Assembly (NCBI RefSeq): GCF_030283145.1
Contig: NZ_JASNWE010000001.1
Coordinates: 2,216,276-2,280,275 of the forward strand
Source: Actinomadura xylanilytica
Lineage (GTDB): Bacteria > Actinomycetota > Actinomycetes > Streptosporangiales > Streptosporangiaceae
Direction of reading: 5' to 3'
Length of the DNA stretch: 64,000 nucleotides
In this document: positions 7,253 to 16,700 of the stretch, one piece after another
How the letters are laid out: each line of letters opens with the position of its first letter
Numbering within the stretch: the first letter of the stretch is position 1
Made by a program: the position numbers and the translations under genes
Notes under the pieces: model-generated
Database searches by the model: none
What the model was told of the DNA's origin: nothing
Seen by the model: the letters and a program-made list of their open reading frames with translations, nothing else

Positions 7253-10231
7253 ATGCTCGGAATGGTGGTGTCGCAGACGAGGCCGAACGCGTTCCGCACG
7301 ATCCTGGACGCGCTCCAGGCGCCCGGATCGGGACCGCGGCACATCCTGATCGAGCCCGGCACCTACCGCGCCGACGCCTGCCGCTGCTGGTGCACCGCGG
7401 TCATCACCGCGGCCGAGGGGCGCGGGTCGGTCGTCATCGACTGCTCCGACGAGTACCTCCTCCGGTCCGAGGGCCACCTCACGCTGCGCGGCCTGGTCCT
7501 GCGGAACTGGCACGACTCCGGCACGGTGCTCGACGTGACCGGCGGCACCGCCATCGTCGAGGACTGCGAGTTCGTCAACGCGTCCGACACCGCGCTGAAC
7601 GCCTGGAACGCGGCGGAGCTGTTCCTGCGCGACAGCCTCGTGCGGGACGCCGGGATCTCCTACAACGACTCCGCCGGGATGATCGAGCGCAGCGCGGTCA
7701 TCGACGCGTCCGCGTGCGGGATCGCCCTGCACAGCGGCAGCAAGGTCACCGTGCGCGGCAGCCTGGTGCGCGGCGCCGGGGAGCACGGCGTCTGGGTGAG
7801 CTCCGGCGCGTCCCCGCTGATCCAGGACTGCATGGTCGAGGACGCCGAGTTCGCCGGCATCCTGGTGCAGGACCACGCCAACGCCTCCATCCAGGGCGGC
7901 GCGATCCGGCGGGCCGGGCAGAGCGGCCTGGTCGTCCGCGACAAGGCCGCGGCCGACGCGCGCGGCCTCCTGGTCGAGGGCGCGGGCGCGGACGGGGTGT
8001 GGGTCACGACGTCGGGCTCGCTGACGGCGGCCGAGGTGACCGTCCGAGACTCCGGCAACCACGGGTTCTCCCTGGACGAGCGCGGCACCGGGCGCTTCGC
8101 CGACTGCACCGTCGAGGACGCGGGCGAGGCCGGCGTGGCCGTGTGCGACAAGACCACCGCCGCCGTCACCGGCGGCACCCTCACGCGCACCGACATCGGC
8201 GTTCTGGTGCTGACGGGCGGCACGCTCCACCTGGACCGCACCCGCGTGCGCGAGCACAGGGCCATCGGCATCGCGGTGCACGACCGTGCGCACGCCGACC
8301 TGCGCGGCTGCACGGTCACGGGCGGCACCGGGCCGGGTCTGGTGTTCGAGCGGGGCGCCGACGTCCGCTCCGAGGGCCTCGTCTCCGAGGACAACACCCG
8401 GCCCGACCTGATCGGCATCGAGTTCGAGGCCGCCGGCGCGCCCGCGTCCGCGTCGTCCGGCGGCGAAGCCCGGTCCGCGCCCGCGCCCGCCTCCGGCGCC
8501 GCCGCCGCCTCCGCCGCCGGGCGGTCCGGCGCCGGGACCGAGACCGGCGCCCCCGGGCAGGACGTCGCCGCGCTGCTCGCTGAGCTCGACGCGATGATCG
8601 GGCTCGACGGGGTGAAGCGGGAGATCGACAAGCTGGTCAAGCTGCTGCGCGTCGCCGAGCGGCGCCGCGCCGCCGGGCTGCCGGAGGGCCCGGCCATCGG
8701 ACGGCACATGGTCTTCTCCGGCGCGCCCGGCACCGGGAAGACCACCGTCGCGCGGCTCTACGGCAAGATCCTCGCCGCGCTCGGCGCCGTCGCGTCCGGC
8801 GGGTTCAGCGAGGTGTCGCGCGGCGACCTGGTCGGCACGGTGCTCGGCGAGACGACCGAGAAGACCACCCGCGTGTTCGAGGAGGCGCGCGGCGGCGTCC
8901 TGTTCATCGACGAGGCCTACGCGCTGTCACGGCGCTTCGGCACGGGCGCCGACTTCGGCCAGGAGGCCATCGACACCCTGGTCAAGCTGATGGAGGACCA
9001 CCGCGACGAGGTCGTGGTGGTCTTCGCCGGGTACCCGTCCGAGATGCGCGGGTTCCTGGCCGCCAACCCGGGGCTGGGCTCGCGGATCAGCCGCACGATC
9101 GAGTTCGAGAACCACGGCCCCGCCGAGCTGACCGCGATCACCCTGCAACTCGCGGACCAGTACGGCTTCCGCTTCAGCCCCGAGGCCCGCGACGTCCTGC
9201 TCGCCCACTTCCAGCGGGTGCGGCGCGGCGAGTCGTTCGGCAACGGCCGCGAGTCCCGGCGGGTCTTCGAGGCCGCGATCGAGCAGCAGGCGCTGCGCCT
9301 CGCCGACCTCGACACCGACGCGTCCCCCGAAGCCCTGACCACCCTCGTGCCCGAGGACCTGGCGGGCGTCGCCGGCGACGGCCTCGCCCTGCGGTTCGGC
9401 GACGCCCGCGACCCCGGCCGGCTCACCGCCGTCCTCGACCGGCTCGCCGCGATGACCGGGCTGGACGAGGTCAAGGGCCAGGTCCGCGACGTCCTGGACC
9501 TGATCGCGACCGCGCGCCGCCGCGACCAGGCCGGCCTCCCCGCCGACCCCGTCCCCGGCCACCTGGTCTTCTCCGGCCCGCCCGGCACCGGGAAGACCAC
9601 CGTCGCGCGGCTCTACGCGGAGCTGCTCGCCGCCCTCGGCGTCCTCGCCCGCGGCCAGGTCGTCGAGGCGTCCCGCACCGACCTGGTCGGCTCGTACGTC
9701 GGGCGCACCGCCGAGCAGACCACCGAGGTCTTCGAGAAGGCGCGCGGCGGCGTGCTGTTCATCGACGAGGCGTACGCGCTGTCGCGGTCGGTCGGCGACG
9801 GCCACGACTTCGGCCAGGAGGCCATCGACACCCTGGTCAAGCTGATGGAGGACCACCGCGACGAGGTCGTGGTCATCGTCGCGGGCTACGCCGCCGAGAT
9901 GGACGGATTCCTCGGCGCGAACCCCGGCCTGGCCTCCCGCTTCGCCCGCGTCCTCACGTTCGCCCCGTACGGCCTGGACGACCTGCTGACCATCCTCACC
10001 CGGACGGCGGAGACGTCCGGGTTCGAGCTCCCGGACGCGACCACCGCCGCGGCGCGCGCCCACCTGGCGTCCAGCGACCGCTACGCGCAGGGGAACGGCC
10101 GCGAGGTGCGCAAACTCCTGGAGGAGATGCGCACCCGCCACGCCCGCCGGATCGCCCGCCTGGGACGCGAAGGCCACCCCGTCAGCGACGACGCCCTGCG
10201 GATCCTGCTGCCCGAGGACGTCCCCGCCTAG
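7253..10231 (+). CDS. Right-handed beta-helix repeat protein fused to two CbxX/EccA-type AAA+ domains
   Basis: The ATG at 7253 has GGAGGAG just upstream and gives 992 residues. Residues about 20-390 are a parallel beta-helix with rungs of roughly 22-24 residues (pattern xGVWVSSGASPLIQDC, xGIxVxDxAxAxxxG). An Ala/Pro/Ser linker (about 400-450) leads to two AAA+ modules of the CbxX/CfqX type. The first has Walker A SGAPGTGKTT near 488 and Walker B VLFIDEAYAL near 548; the second has SGPPGTGKTT near 773 and VLFIDEAYAL near 834. Both look catalytically complete. EccA of type VII secretion and Rubisco activase CbbX use the same ATPase type. The beta-helix may recognise a polymer or partner that the ATPase remodels; that is inference. 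The stop overlaps the convergent S33 gene by four bases (CTAG). Confidence 0.9.
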   Translation: MLGMVVSQTRPNAFRTILDALQAPGSGPRHILIEPGTYRADACRCWCTAVITAAEGRGSVVIDCSDEYLLRSEGHLTLRGLVLRNWHDSGTVLDVTGGTAIVEDCEFVNASDTALNAWNAAELFLRDSLVRDAGISYNDSAGMIERSAVIDASACGIALHSGSKVTVRGSLVRGAGEHGVWVSSGASPLIQDCMVEDAEFAGILVQDHANASIQGGAIRRAGQSGLVVRDKAAADARGLLVEGAGADGVWVTTSGSLTAAEVTVRDSGNHGFSLDERGTGRFADCTVEDAGEAGVAVCDKTTAAVTGGTLTRTDIGVLVLTGGTLHLDRTRVREHRAIGIAVHDRAHADLRGCTVTGGTGPGLVFERGADVRSEGLVSEDNTRPDLIGIEFEAAGAPASASSGGEARSAPAPASGAAAASAAGRSGAGTETGAPGQDVAALLAELDAMIGLDGVKREIDKLVKLLRVAERRRAAGLPEGPAIGRHMVFSGAPGTGKTTVARLYGKILAALGAVASGGFSEVSRGDLVGTVLGETTEKTTRVFEEARGGVLFIDEAYALSRRFGTGADFGQEAIDTLVKLMEDHRDEVVVVFAGYPSEMRGFLAANPGLGSRISRTIEFENHGPAELTAITLQLADQYGFRFSPEARDVLLAHFQRVRRGESFGNGRESRRVFEAAIEQQALRLADLDTDASPEALTTLVPEDLAGVAGDGLALRFGDARDPGRLTAVLDRLAAMTGLDEVKGQVRDVLDLIATARRRDQAGLPADPVPGHLVFSGPPGTGKTTVARLYAELLAALGVLARGQVVEASRTDLVGSYVGRTAEQTTEVFEKARGGVLFIDEAYALSRSVGDGHDFGQEAIDTLVKLMEDHRDEVVVIVAGYAAEMDGFLGANPGLASRFARVLTFAPYGLDDLLTILTRTAETSGFELPDATTAAARAHLASSDRYAQGNGREVRKLLEEMRTRHARRIARLGREGHPVSDDALRILLPEDVPA

Positions 10232-11478
10232 ACCTCACCCCGCATCATCGCGATGAGCCGGTCGAGCACCCGCGCGTCGGCCGACAGCCCGTTGTGCGCG
10301 TACTCACTGGTGACCCACGTGCGGACGCCCGGAATCGACGCGGCCGTCTCCAGCGACAGCTCGCGGTCGACGTACATGTCGTCGTAGTAGACGGCCGCCG
10401 CCACCGGCACGGTGTTCGCGGCCAGCCGCTCCGCGTCGTACAGGGCGGGCCACTCGTGGGACGCCAGCAGCTCGGCGGTCTCGCGCAGCGGGGTCAGCGC
10501 CGGGTCCTCCTCGAAGAACCACGGGTAGATCATCTCCCCCACGAACGAGAACGGCTCGGCCTCCAACTGCGGGAACTCGCCCCGGACCCGTTCCGCAGAC
10601 CAGTCGGACACCGTCCCGTTGCAGACGCACGCCTCGTGCACGAGCGCGTACAGCGGCTGCGCCGCGTACGACACGGTCGCGCCCACGTCCTGGAGGAACG
10701 TGTCCGACAGGACACCGTCCCCCACGAACGCCTCGTCCAGCGTGTAGTGCAGGTCGTCGAACCGGCTGGACGAGCCGAGCCCCAGCCCGAGCGTCTGGAA
10801 CCGGCGTGCCGTGAGCCGCTCCCCAGTGGGCAGCCGCACATCGTGCTCGGCCAGATGCCGCGCGATCCGCCCGGCCACGTCCCGGTCGCCGGGGTAGCGC
10901 GCGAAGTACCGCTCGTTCGCCGCGAGCACCCTCGGATACGCGGTGCGGTACCACTCGTCCGGCGTGGCGGTCAGGCTGGGCAGTCCCCCGGTGATGAACA
11001 CCTCGCGCAGCCCCTCCGGGGCCAGCGACAGGTAGGTGACGGCGCAGAACCCGCCGAAGCTCTGCCCCAGCACGCTCCAGGGCCGGTCCCCGACGAGCCG
11101 CCGCCTGAAGAGCTCGGCATCCCGCACGATCGAGTCGGCGCGGAAGTGCCGCAGGTGGTCGGCGGCCTTCTCCGGCAGCGTCTGCCGGGTGGCGGGCGTG
11201 CTCCGTCCCGTACCGCGCTGGTCGAGCAGCAGCACCCGGTACTCCTTGAGCGCCCGGGGCAGCCAGGCCGCCGGCGAGGCCCCCGGCCGGGGCGCCTTGT
11301 TGCCGGGCCCGCCCTGGAGGAACACCAGCCACGGCAGGTCGTCCCCCTCCCGTCCGGGCGCCACCACCTCCCGCGCGAACACCTCGATCTTCGGCCCGTC
11401 CGGCTCGGCATGGTCGAGCGGGACGTCGAGGACATGGTCGGTGCACACGAAGCCGGGACGGCGAAAGCTGATCGTCAT
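10228..11478 (-). CDS. Proline iminopeptidase-like alpha/beta hydrolase (peptidase S33)
   Basis: A 416-residue protein from the ATG at 11478. The S33 signature is complete: an oxyanion-region QGGPGN at about 56-60, DQRGTGRS at 86-93, and the nucleophile elbow GQSFGG with Ser140. The C-terminal EYAHNGLS supplies the probable catalytic His. It lacks a signal peptide, so it is probably a cytoplasmic aminopeptidase releasing N-terminal Pro or other residues, although S33 members also include ester and amide hydrolases. The start at 11508 (10 residues longer) is less likely because the conserved fold begins at the second Met. It converges on the beta-helix/AAA gene and shares a 4-bp overlap. Confidence 0.9.
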   Translation of the reverse strand: MTISFRRPGFVCTDHVLDVPLDHAEPDGPKIEVFAREVVAPGREGDDLPWLVFLQGGPGNKAPRPGASPAAWLPRALKEYRVLLLDQRGTGRSTPATRQTLPEKAADHLRHFRADSIVRDAELFRRRLVGDRPWSVLGQSFGGFCAVTYLSLAPEGLREVFITGGLPSLTATPDEWYRTAYPRVLAANERYFARYPGDRDVAGRIARHLAEHDVRLPTGERLTARRFQTLGLGLGSSSRFDDLHYTLDEAFVGDGVLSDTFLQDVGATVSYAAQPLYALVHEACVCNGTVSDWSAERVRGEFPQLEAEPFSFVGEMIYPWFFEEDPALTPLRETAELLASHEWPALYDAERLAANTVPVAAAVYYDDMYVDRELSLETAASIPGVRTWVTSEYAHNGLSADARVLDRLIAMMRGEV

Positions 11479-11544
11479 CCCCCCACTATCACCCGGGCCG
11501 GCCACCACGGGCCACCCGGGCGCGGTGCCGAGGCTGACGGCTCC

Positions 11545-12030
11545 TCAGCGCCAGCCCATCGTGGTGCAGAGCTGTTCGCCCCACGCGAGGCGGTGTTCGC
11601 CCACGCCCTCGGAGGTAGGGGTTCGCAGTCGCGCGAGCGTCAGCCTCGCGTCGTCGCCGCTCAGCCCGCTCGCACGGAGCAGCGCGTGAGCGAACATCCC
11701 GGTCCGGTGAATCCCGGCGGAGCAGTGGACGACGACCGCCGCGCCATCGCGGAGCGACCCGGCGGTGTCGAGCAGGACCTTGGCCAGTTCGCCGTCGCGT
11801 GCCGGCGGCGGCGGATCGGCATTGGCGAGGTCCACCCAGACCCACTCCAACCCCGCCGCCCGCGCGGCGGCCCCGACGGCCCCTGCTCCTTCCCGCCGGG
11901 ACAGCAGCGTCACCAGATGGGTCGCACCGAGCGACCTCATCGCCGGGAGCGACTTCGCCTTCGGCCGGCGCGTCAACGCCAGCATGCCGCCGCCGACACC
12001 GACGAAGTCCACCGCGACCGTCCCTGTCAT
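11545..12030 (-). CDS. Cys-dependent protein tyrosine/dual-specificity phosphatase-like protein
   Basis: A 161-residue protein with one complete P-loop, HCSAGIHRTG, giving nucleophile Cys103 and phosphate-binding Arg109. The general-acid Asp is probably in the VDLANAD segment (about 67-72). The size fits small bacterial dual-specificity phosphatases. The ATG at 12030 has no clear ribosome binding site, and a longer in-frame start near 12078 cannot be excluded. No kinase lies adjacent, so the substrate is open. Ser/Thr kinases occur 30 kb away, but there is nothing here that links them. Confidence 0.8.
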   Translation of the reverse strand: MTGTVAVDFVGVGGGMLALTRRPKAKSLPAMRSLGATHLVTLLSRREGAGAVGAAARAAGLEWVWVDLANADPPPPARDGELAKVLLDTAGSLRDGAAVVVHCSAGIHRTGMFAHALLRASGLSGDDARLTLARLRTPTSEGVGEHRLAWGEQLCTTMGWR

Positions 12031-12231
12031 GACACAGACGGTAGACGATCCGCCCTCACGTCGGAGGGTCAGGTCCATGCCGGCAGGTCCGGCCTTCGGG
12101 GCGTCCAGGGTCTGAAGTGGCCTTCCGCCTAACGGCGGGAAAAGGGGACCGTAGGGATTTCGTAAGGCGGTTCGCGCACTCTGAGTGCAGCGAACGCCGG
12201 ACGGGCGCCGCCCCACAGCACGGAGGACCTC

Positions 12232-12792
12232 ATGCGCAAGATCATCAGCTCCACGTACATCTCGCTCGACGGCGTCATCGAGAACCCGCAGAACTGGACC
12301 ATGGACCACGCCGGTGAGGAGTCCGGGACGTACGAGCACGAGCTGCTCTTCTCCTGCGACGCGGTGTTGGCCGGCCGCGAGACCTACCTCGGGTTCGGCG
12401 AGGCGTGGCCGGCGATGGAGGCCGAGACCGGCGACTACGGCGTCCGGATCAACAAGATGGACCACTACGTCGTCTCCGACTCCCTGGAGAAGGGCGACTG
12501 GGGGAACACCACCGTCATCAAGCGGGACGACGCCGTCGCCGAGATCCGCAGGCTGAAGGAGCAGGACGGGCAGGACATCGTCCAGTTCGGCTTCGGGGAC
12601 GTCACGCGGACGCTGGTGGAGAACGGTCTGCTGGACGAACTGCGGCTCTGGATCTACCCCGTCCTGGTCGGCTCCGGTGAGCCCGCCGACCTGCTGACCA
12701 AGGCGGGCTTCTCCGCCACGTTCGAGACCGCCGGCACCAAGGTGCTCGACACCGGGGTCATCCTCGCGACCTTCGTCCCGAAGAAGGGATGA
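12232..12792 (+). CDS. Dihydrofolate reductase-fold / RibD C-terminal family protein
   Basis: A 186-residue protein with a strong GGAGG before its ATG. It begins MRKIISSTYISLDGV, the typical first strand of RibD-C/YwjB-type reductases, followed by LAGRETYLGFGEAWP and a C-terminal LWIYPVLVGSGEP segment that lines the nucleotide-binding edge. Such proteins probably use NADPH, but most members have no assigned reaction. There is no riboflavin or folate gene next to it, and it is transcribed alone. A tandem repeat follows its stop codon directly. Confidence 0.88.
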   Translation: MRKIISSTYISLDGVIENPQNWTMDHAGEESGTYEHELLFSCDAVLAGRETYLGFGEAWPAMEAETGDYGVRINKMDHYVVSDSLEKGDWGNTTVIKRDDAVAEIRRLKEQDGQDIVQFGFGDVTRTLVENGLLDELRLWIYPVLVGSGEPADLLTKAGFSATFETAGTKVLDTGVILATFVPKKG

Positions 12793-12799
12793 AGGAGGA

Positions 12800-12843
12800 G
12801 GGCTGGAGGAGGGCTGGAGGAGGGCTGGAGGAGGGCTGGAGGA
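12800..12843. repeat. Tandem repeat, 11 bp x 4
   Basis: Four identical copies of GGGCTGGAGGA lie head to tail between the convergent stops of the RibD-like and methyltransferase genes, with further GGAGGA-like remnants on both sides. It is non-coding. The copies being identical points to recent slippage expansion. No dyad or T-run makes it a terminator. Confidence 0.9.
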
Positions 12844-12853
12844 GGTGCGGGCC

Positions 12854-13630
12854 TCAGGCGTTCGCCCGGCTGCGGCCCAGCAGGTGGAAGACCCGGCTGA
12901 GCCGGCGATAGGGGTCCTGGCGGCTCGCTCGCAGTTCGACGGCCGCCACGGCCGAGACCTCCTCGGTCGGCGCGAGGTCCATCAAGTCGGCGAAGAGCCA
13001 AACGCCGTACCAGGCCACCGGTTCCACCTCGTTGGCCCGCAGCAGCTCCGCCAGCCCCTCGACGGTGTCCGCCCGGGTGTCGACGCCGAGGACCCCGCGT
13101 TCACCGCCGGCCTCGAAGGCCGCCAGCGCGTCGGCCCAGCGCCGCTCCAGCGCGGGGCGGATCGCCAGGGTCTCGGCGTTGAGCGCCATCACCGAAACGA
13201 TTCCATCAGGGGCCGCGCACCCGCACAGAGCGGCGATCAGCGGGCCGGGGTCGTCGACGTACATGAGGACGCCGTGGCAGAGCACGGCCGCGAAGCGCTC
13301 ACCGCCGGTCGCCTCGGCGGCGTCCTCACCGCGGGCCCGCACCAGCCGGACGCGGTCGCGCACCTCGGGGGCTTCGGCTGCCAGCCTCTGCTCGGCCTGG
13401 GCCAGCATCGCCGGGGAGGAGTCCAGGAGGGTCACCCGGTAGCCCTCCCGGGCCAGCGGGAACGACTGATGGCCCGCCCCTCCCCCCACGTCCAGGACGG
13501 CTCCCGGCGGCTCGGGAAGGTGCTCCATCAACTGCTGGTGGAGCACGTAGGTGCGGACCTGCCCCTTCACCGTGGCGTACGCGCCGTCCACGAACCGGCC
13601 CGCGAGGGAAGCCCAGACGTCGTCGCTCAT
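12854..13630 (-). CDS. Class I SAM-dependent methyltransferase (SmtA/CmoM-like)
   Basis: A 258-residue Rossmann-fold methyltransferase. Motif I is VLDVGGGAGHQ (about 45-55), with the acidic SAM-ribose residue in LLDSSPAML (about 68-76) and motif IV at VLCHGVLMYVDDP. The overall pattern (N-terminal MSDDVWASLAGRFV, His and Tyr around CHGVLMYV) resembles the CmoM/SmtA group that modifies tRNA or small molecules. The target cannot be decided. It converges on the RibD-like gene across the 11-bp repeat. Confidence 0.85.
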   Translation of the reverse strand: MSDDVWASLAGRFVDGAYATVKGQVRTYVLHQQLMEHLPEPPGAVLDVGGGAGHQSFPLAREGYRVTLLDSSPAMLAQAEQRLAAEAPEVRDRVRLVRARGEDAAEATGGERFAAVLCHGVLMYVDDPGPLIAALCGCAAPDGIVSVMALNAETLAIRPALERRWADALAAFEAGGERGVLGVDTRADTVEGLAELLRANEVEPVAWYGVWLFADLMDLAPTEEVSAVAAVELRASRQDPYRRLSRVFHLLGRSRANA

Positions 13631-13771
13631 GGCCCCATCCTCGCAGCGGAGGATCTCGGGGACTCAGCCTCGGGGTTCACCTCGTCCGGAAGATCTCTCC
13701 CCAAAGCGTGAAGAAAGATCGGGACTTCGGACAACCCTCTATGACCACTTCGTCAGAGAGGCCCCGCACAT

Positions 13772-16700
13772 ATGACGCAGCCCCCCGTACCTCCCCCGAA
13801 GCTCAGCGTCATCGTTCCCTTCCACGACCTGGAGGAGTACCTCGGAGCGTGCCTGGAGTCGTTGGCGGGGCAGACACTGCGCGACTTCGAAGTGATCATG
13901 GTGGACGACGGTTCCACCGACGGCGGCGCCGTCATCGCCAAGCGGTACGCGGCGCGGGACCCGCGCTTCACACTGGTGCAGCAGGAGGGCCAGGGGCCGG
14001 GACCGGCCCGCAACACCGGCATCGGGCATGCGCGCGGGGAGTACCTGGCGTTCGCCGACGGTGACGACGTGCTGGCCCCGTACGCGTACGAGCTGATGGT
14101 CGGCTCCCTGGAGAAGACCGGCTCCGATCTCGTCTCGGGGAACGTGCGCCGGTTCGACGCGGCCAAGAGCTGGCCGTGCTGGCTGCACCACGAGGCGTGC
14201 GCGACGACCCGGACGCGGACGCACATCAGCCGCGACCCCGGCCTGTTGCAGGACCGGACGGTGTGGAACAAGGTGTTCCGGCGGTCGTTCTGGGACCGGC
14301 ACAAGCTGGTCTACCCGCACATGCTGTACGAGGACCCGCCCGTGATGATCGCGGCGCATGTGCTGGCCGACTCGGTGGACGTGCTGTCGAACACCGTCTA
14401 CTACTGGCGGCGGCGGGAAGGGTCGATCACCCGGCGCCGCGACGAGCTGGCGAACCTGACCGACCGGATGGAGTCGGTGCGGATGGTGCAGACCTTCCTC
14501 GCCGAGCGCGCGCCCGCACTCAAGAAGACCTACGACCGGTACGCGCTGGACGTGGACCTGGGGATCCTCACCGAGAGCCTGGCGGGCGCCGACGAGGCCG
14601 AGCAGGGGCGGATCCTCGACATGGGGGTGGAGTGCCTGGGCCGGTCCGAGCCGGAGGCGCTCCGGGACCTCCCGGTGAACCGGAGGCTGCGCTTCCACCT
14701 GCTCGGGCGGCGGATGCTCCCCGAACTGCTGGAGGTGCTCCAGTTCGAGAAGACCGGGGCCAAGAGCGTGCGCATGGTGTGCCGCGGGCGGCTGCGCAAG
14801 CGGTGGTACGCCGAGTACCCCTTCTTCGACGACCCGTCCACGAAGGTACCCCTCGACGTCTACCAGGTCTCCGAAGAGCTCAGATTATGGGCTCAGGTCG
14901 ACGAGGTGCGCTGGCAGGACGGCATGCTCCGCCTTGAGGGGCACGCCAACTTCGAGCGCCTCCAGGTCGCCCGGCCGAGCGACCTGGAGCTGAAGATCTG
15001 GCTCCAGAACGATCGCGGCGGCCGGGTGTCCCTCGAGGTGGAGCGCGTCCTGCGCCCGGACGTCACGGCCGATTCGTCCCAGGGCGCGGTCAGCTACGAC
15101 TGGTCGGGGTTCGTCGTCACGGTCGATCCGGCCCGGTTGAAGCGGAACGGCGGGAAGTCGTCCACCTGGCACCTGCACGCCGAGGCCGCCGTCACGGGGC
15201 TCAAGCGCGCCCAGAAGGTCGCCGGCCCCGCCGCGGCCCGCGCCAAGTGGCCGCACGCCCATCAGGTGGACGGGCGCACCCGGATCCAGCCGGTGACGGG
15301 CCCGGACGGATTCATCGTCCAGGTCCGCCGCGAGGACGTCACCGTGACCGGGCACCGCCAGGTCGACGGGCACCTCGAACTCCAGGGGGTGCTGGCCCGT
15401 GATCCGGGCGGCGAGGTGAGCGTGCGGGCGTCGCGGCTGCACGCGTCCGGCGACACCGGCCACGCCGTGCAGGGGCCGGTGACCCTCGTCCCCGGCTCCG
15501 ACGGCACCGTCGCCTTCACCGCCCGGCTGCCGCTGGACCGCCTGGTCTCCGACCCCGACGGCCCGAACGGGCTCACCGGAACGGTCCCGGTCCGGGACGG
15601 CGTCGACTGGGACGTCCACCTGTCCGTCGCGGGCCGCCTCGTCAAGCCGGCCGTGCCCAGCGACTTCCGGGAGGACCGCTACCGGGTCCCGGGACGGGAG
15701 TTCTCCCTCACCCGCACCCGCTACGGGAACCTGCGCGCGGTGGAGCGGGCCCGGCGGCCCGTCGTCACCGCGGTGCGCTGGGAGTCCGGCGGCCGGCTGC
15801 TCCTCACCGGGGAGCACTGCGACCCGGACGACCGGCCCGGCCGGCTGATGCTCCGGCGCCGCCGCTCCAGCGAGACCCATGACGTCCACCTGACGTGGGA
15901 CGGCGACCGGTTCACCGCCGAGATCCGTCCCGGCGCCATCGAGGTGTTCGGCGCCGGACGCGCCCTGGGCAGCGGGGTGTGGGAACTCCTCAGCCCGACG
16001 GGCACGGACGGCGAGGTCCTGGTGGGCGTGGAACGCGGCGCCATGGCCGCGCTGCCGGCGCCCCGCGCGGCGGGCGCGCACTGGGTGAGCGTGGACGCCC
16101 ACCAGATCGACGCGCTGCTGCTGCGCGTCCGCGTGGCCCACCCCGACGAGGACCGCGGCGCCTACAACCAGCGCCGCGTCCAGGAGGTCGACTACCCGGC
16201 GCTGCGCCGGGGACCGCTGCGCGAGACGGTGGTGTTCGACTCCTATGCCGGGAACCAGTACTCCTGCAACCCCCGCGCCCTGTACGAGCACCTTCAGCGC
16301 CTGCGGCCCGACCTGGAGTGCGTGTGGGCCTCGTCCGACGGACGGTTCACCGTGCCCGGCGACGGGCGCGTGGTCCTGTACAACAGCCGCGAGCACTATG
16401 AGGCCCTCGCCCAGTCCCGCTACATCGTCGGGAACTTCGGGATCCCCTCCTGGTTCGTCAAGCGCGACGAGCAGACCTACCTGCAAACCTGGCACGGCAC
16501 CCCGCTCAAGCGGCTCGCCTTCGACCTGGCCGACATGTCCTACCGGCGCACCGAGTCACTGGACTGGATGGACCGCGAGGTCCCCGCCTGGGACGCGCTG
16601 GTCTCCCCCAACCCGTTCACCACCCCGATCATGCGGCGGGCGTTCCGCTACGACGGCGAGATCCTCGAGACCGGATATCCCCGCAACGACATCCTGCACA

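Noticed and set aside
10294..12132. 612-codon plus-strand open frame
   Set aside because: Opposite the S33 hydrolase and phosphatase genes, both of which have intact catalytic motifs.
14885..16495. 536-codon minus-strand open frame
   Set aside because: Opposite the middle of the wall-polymer transferase, with composition of a shadow frame.
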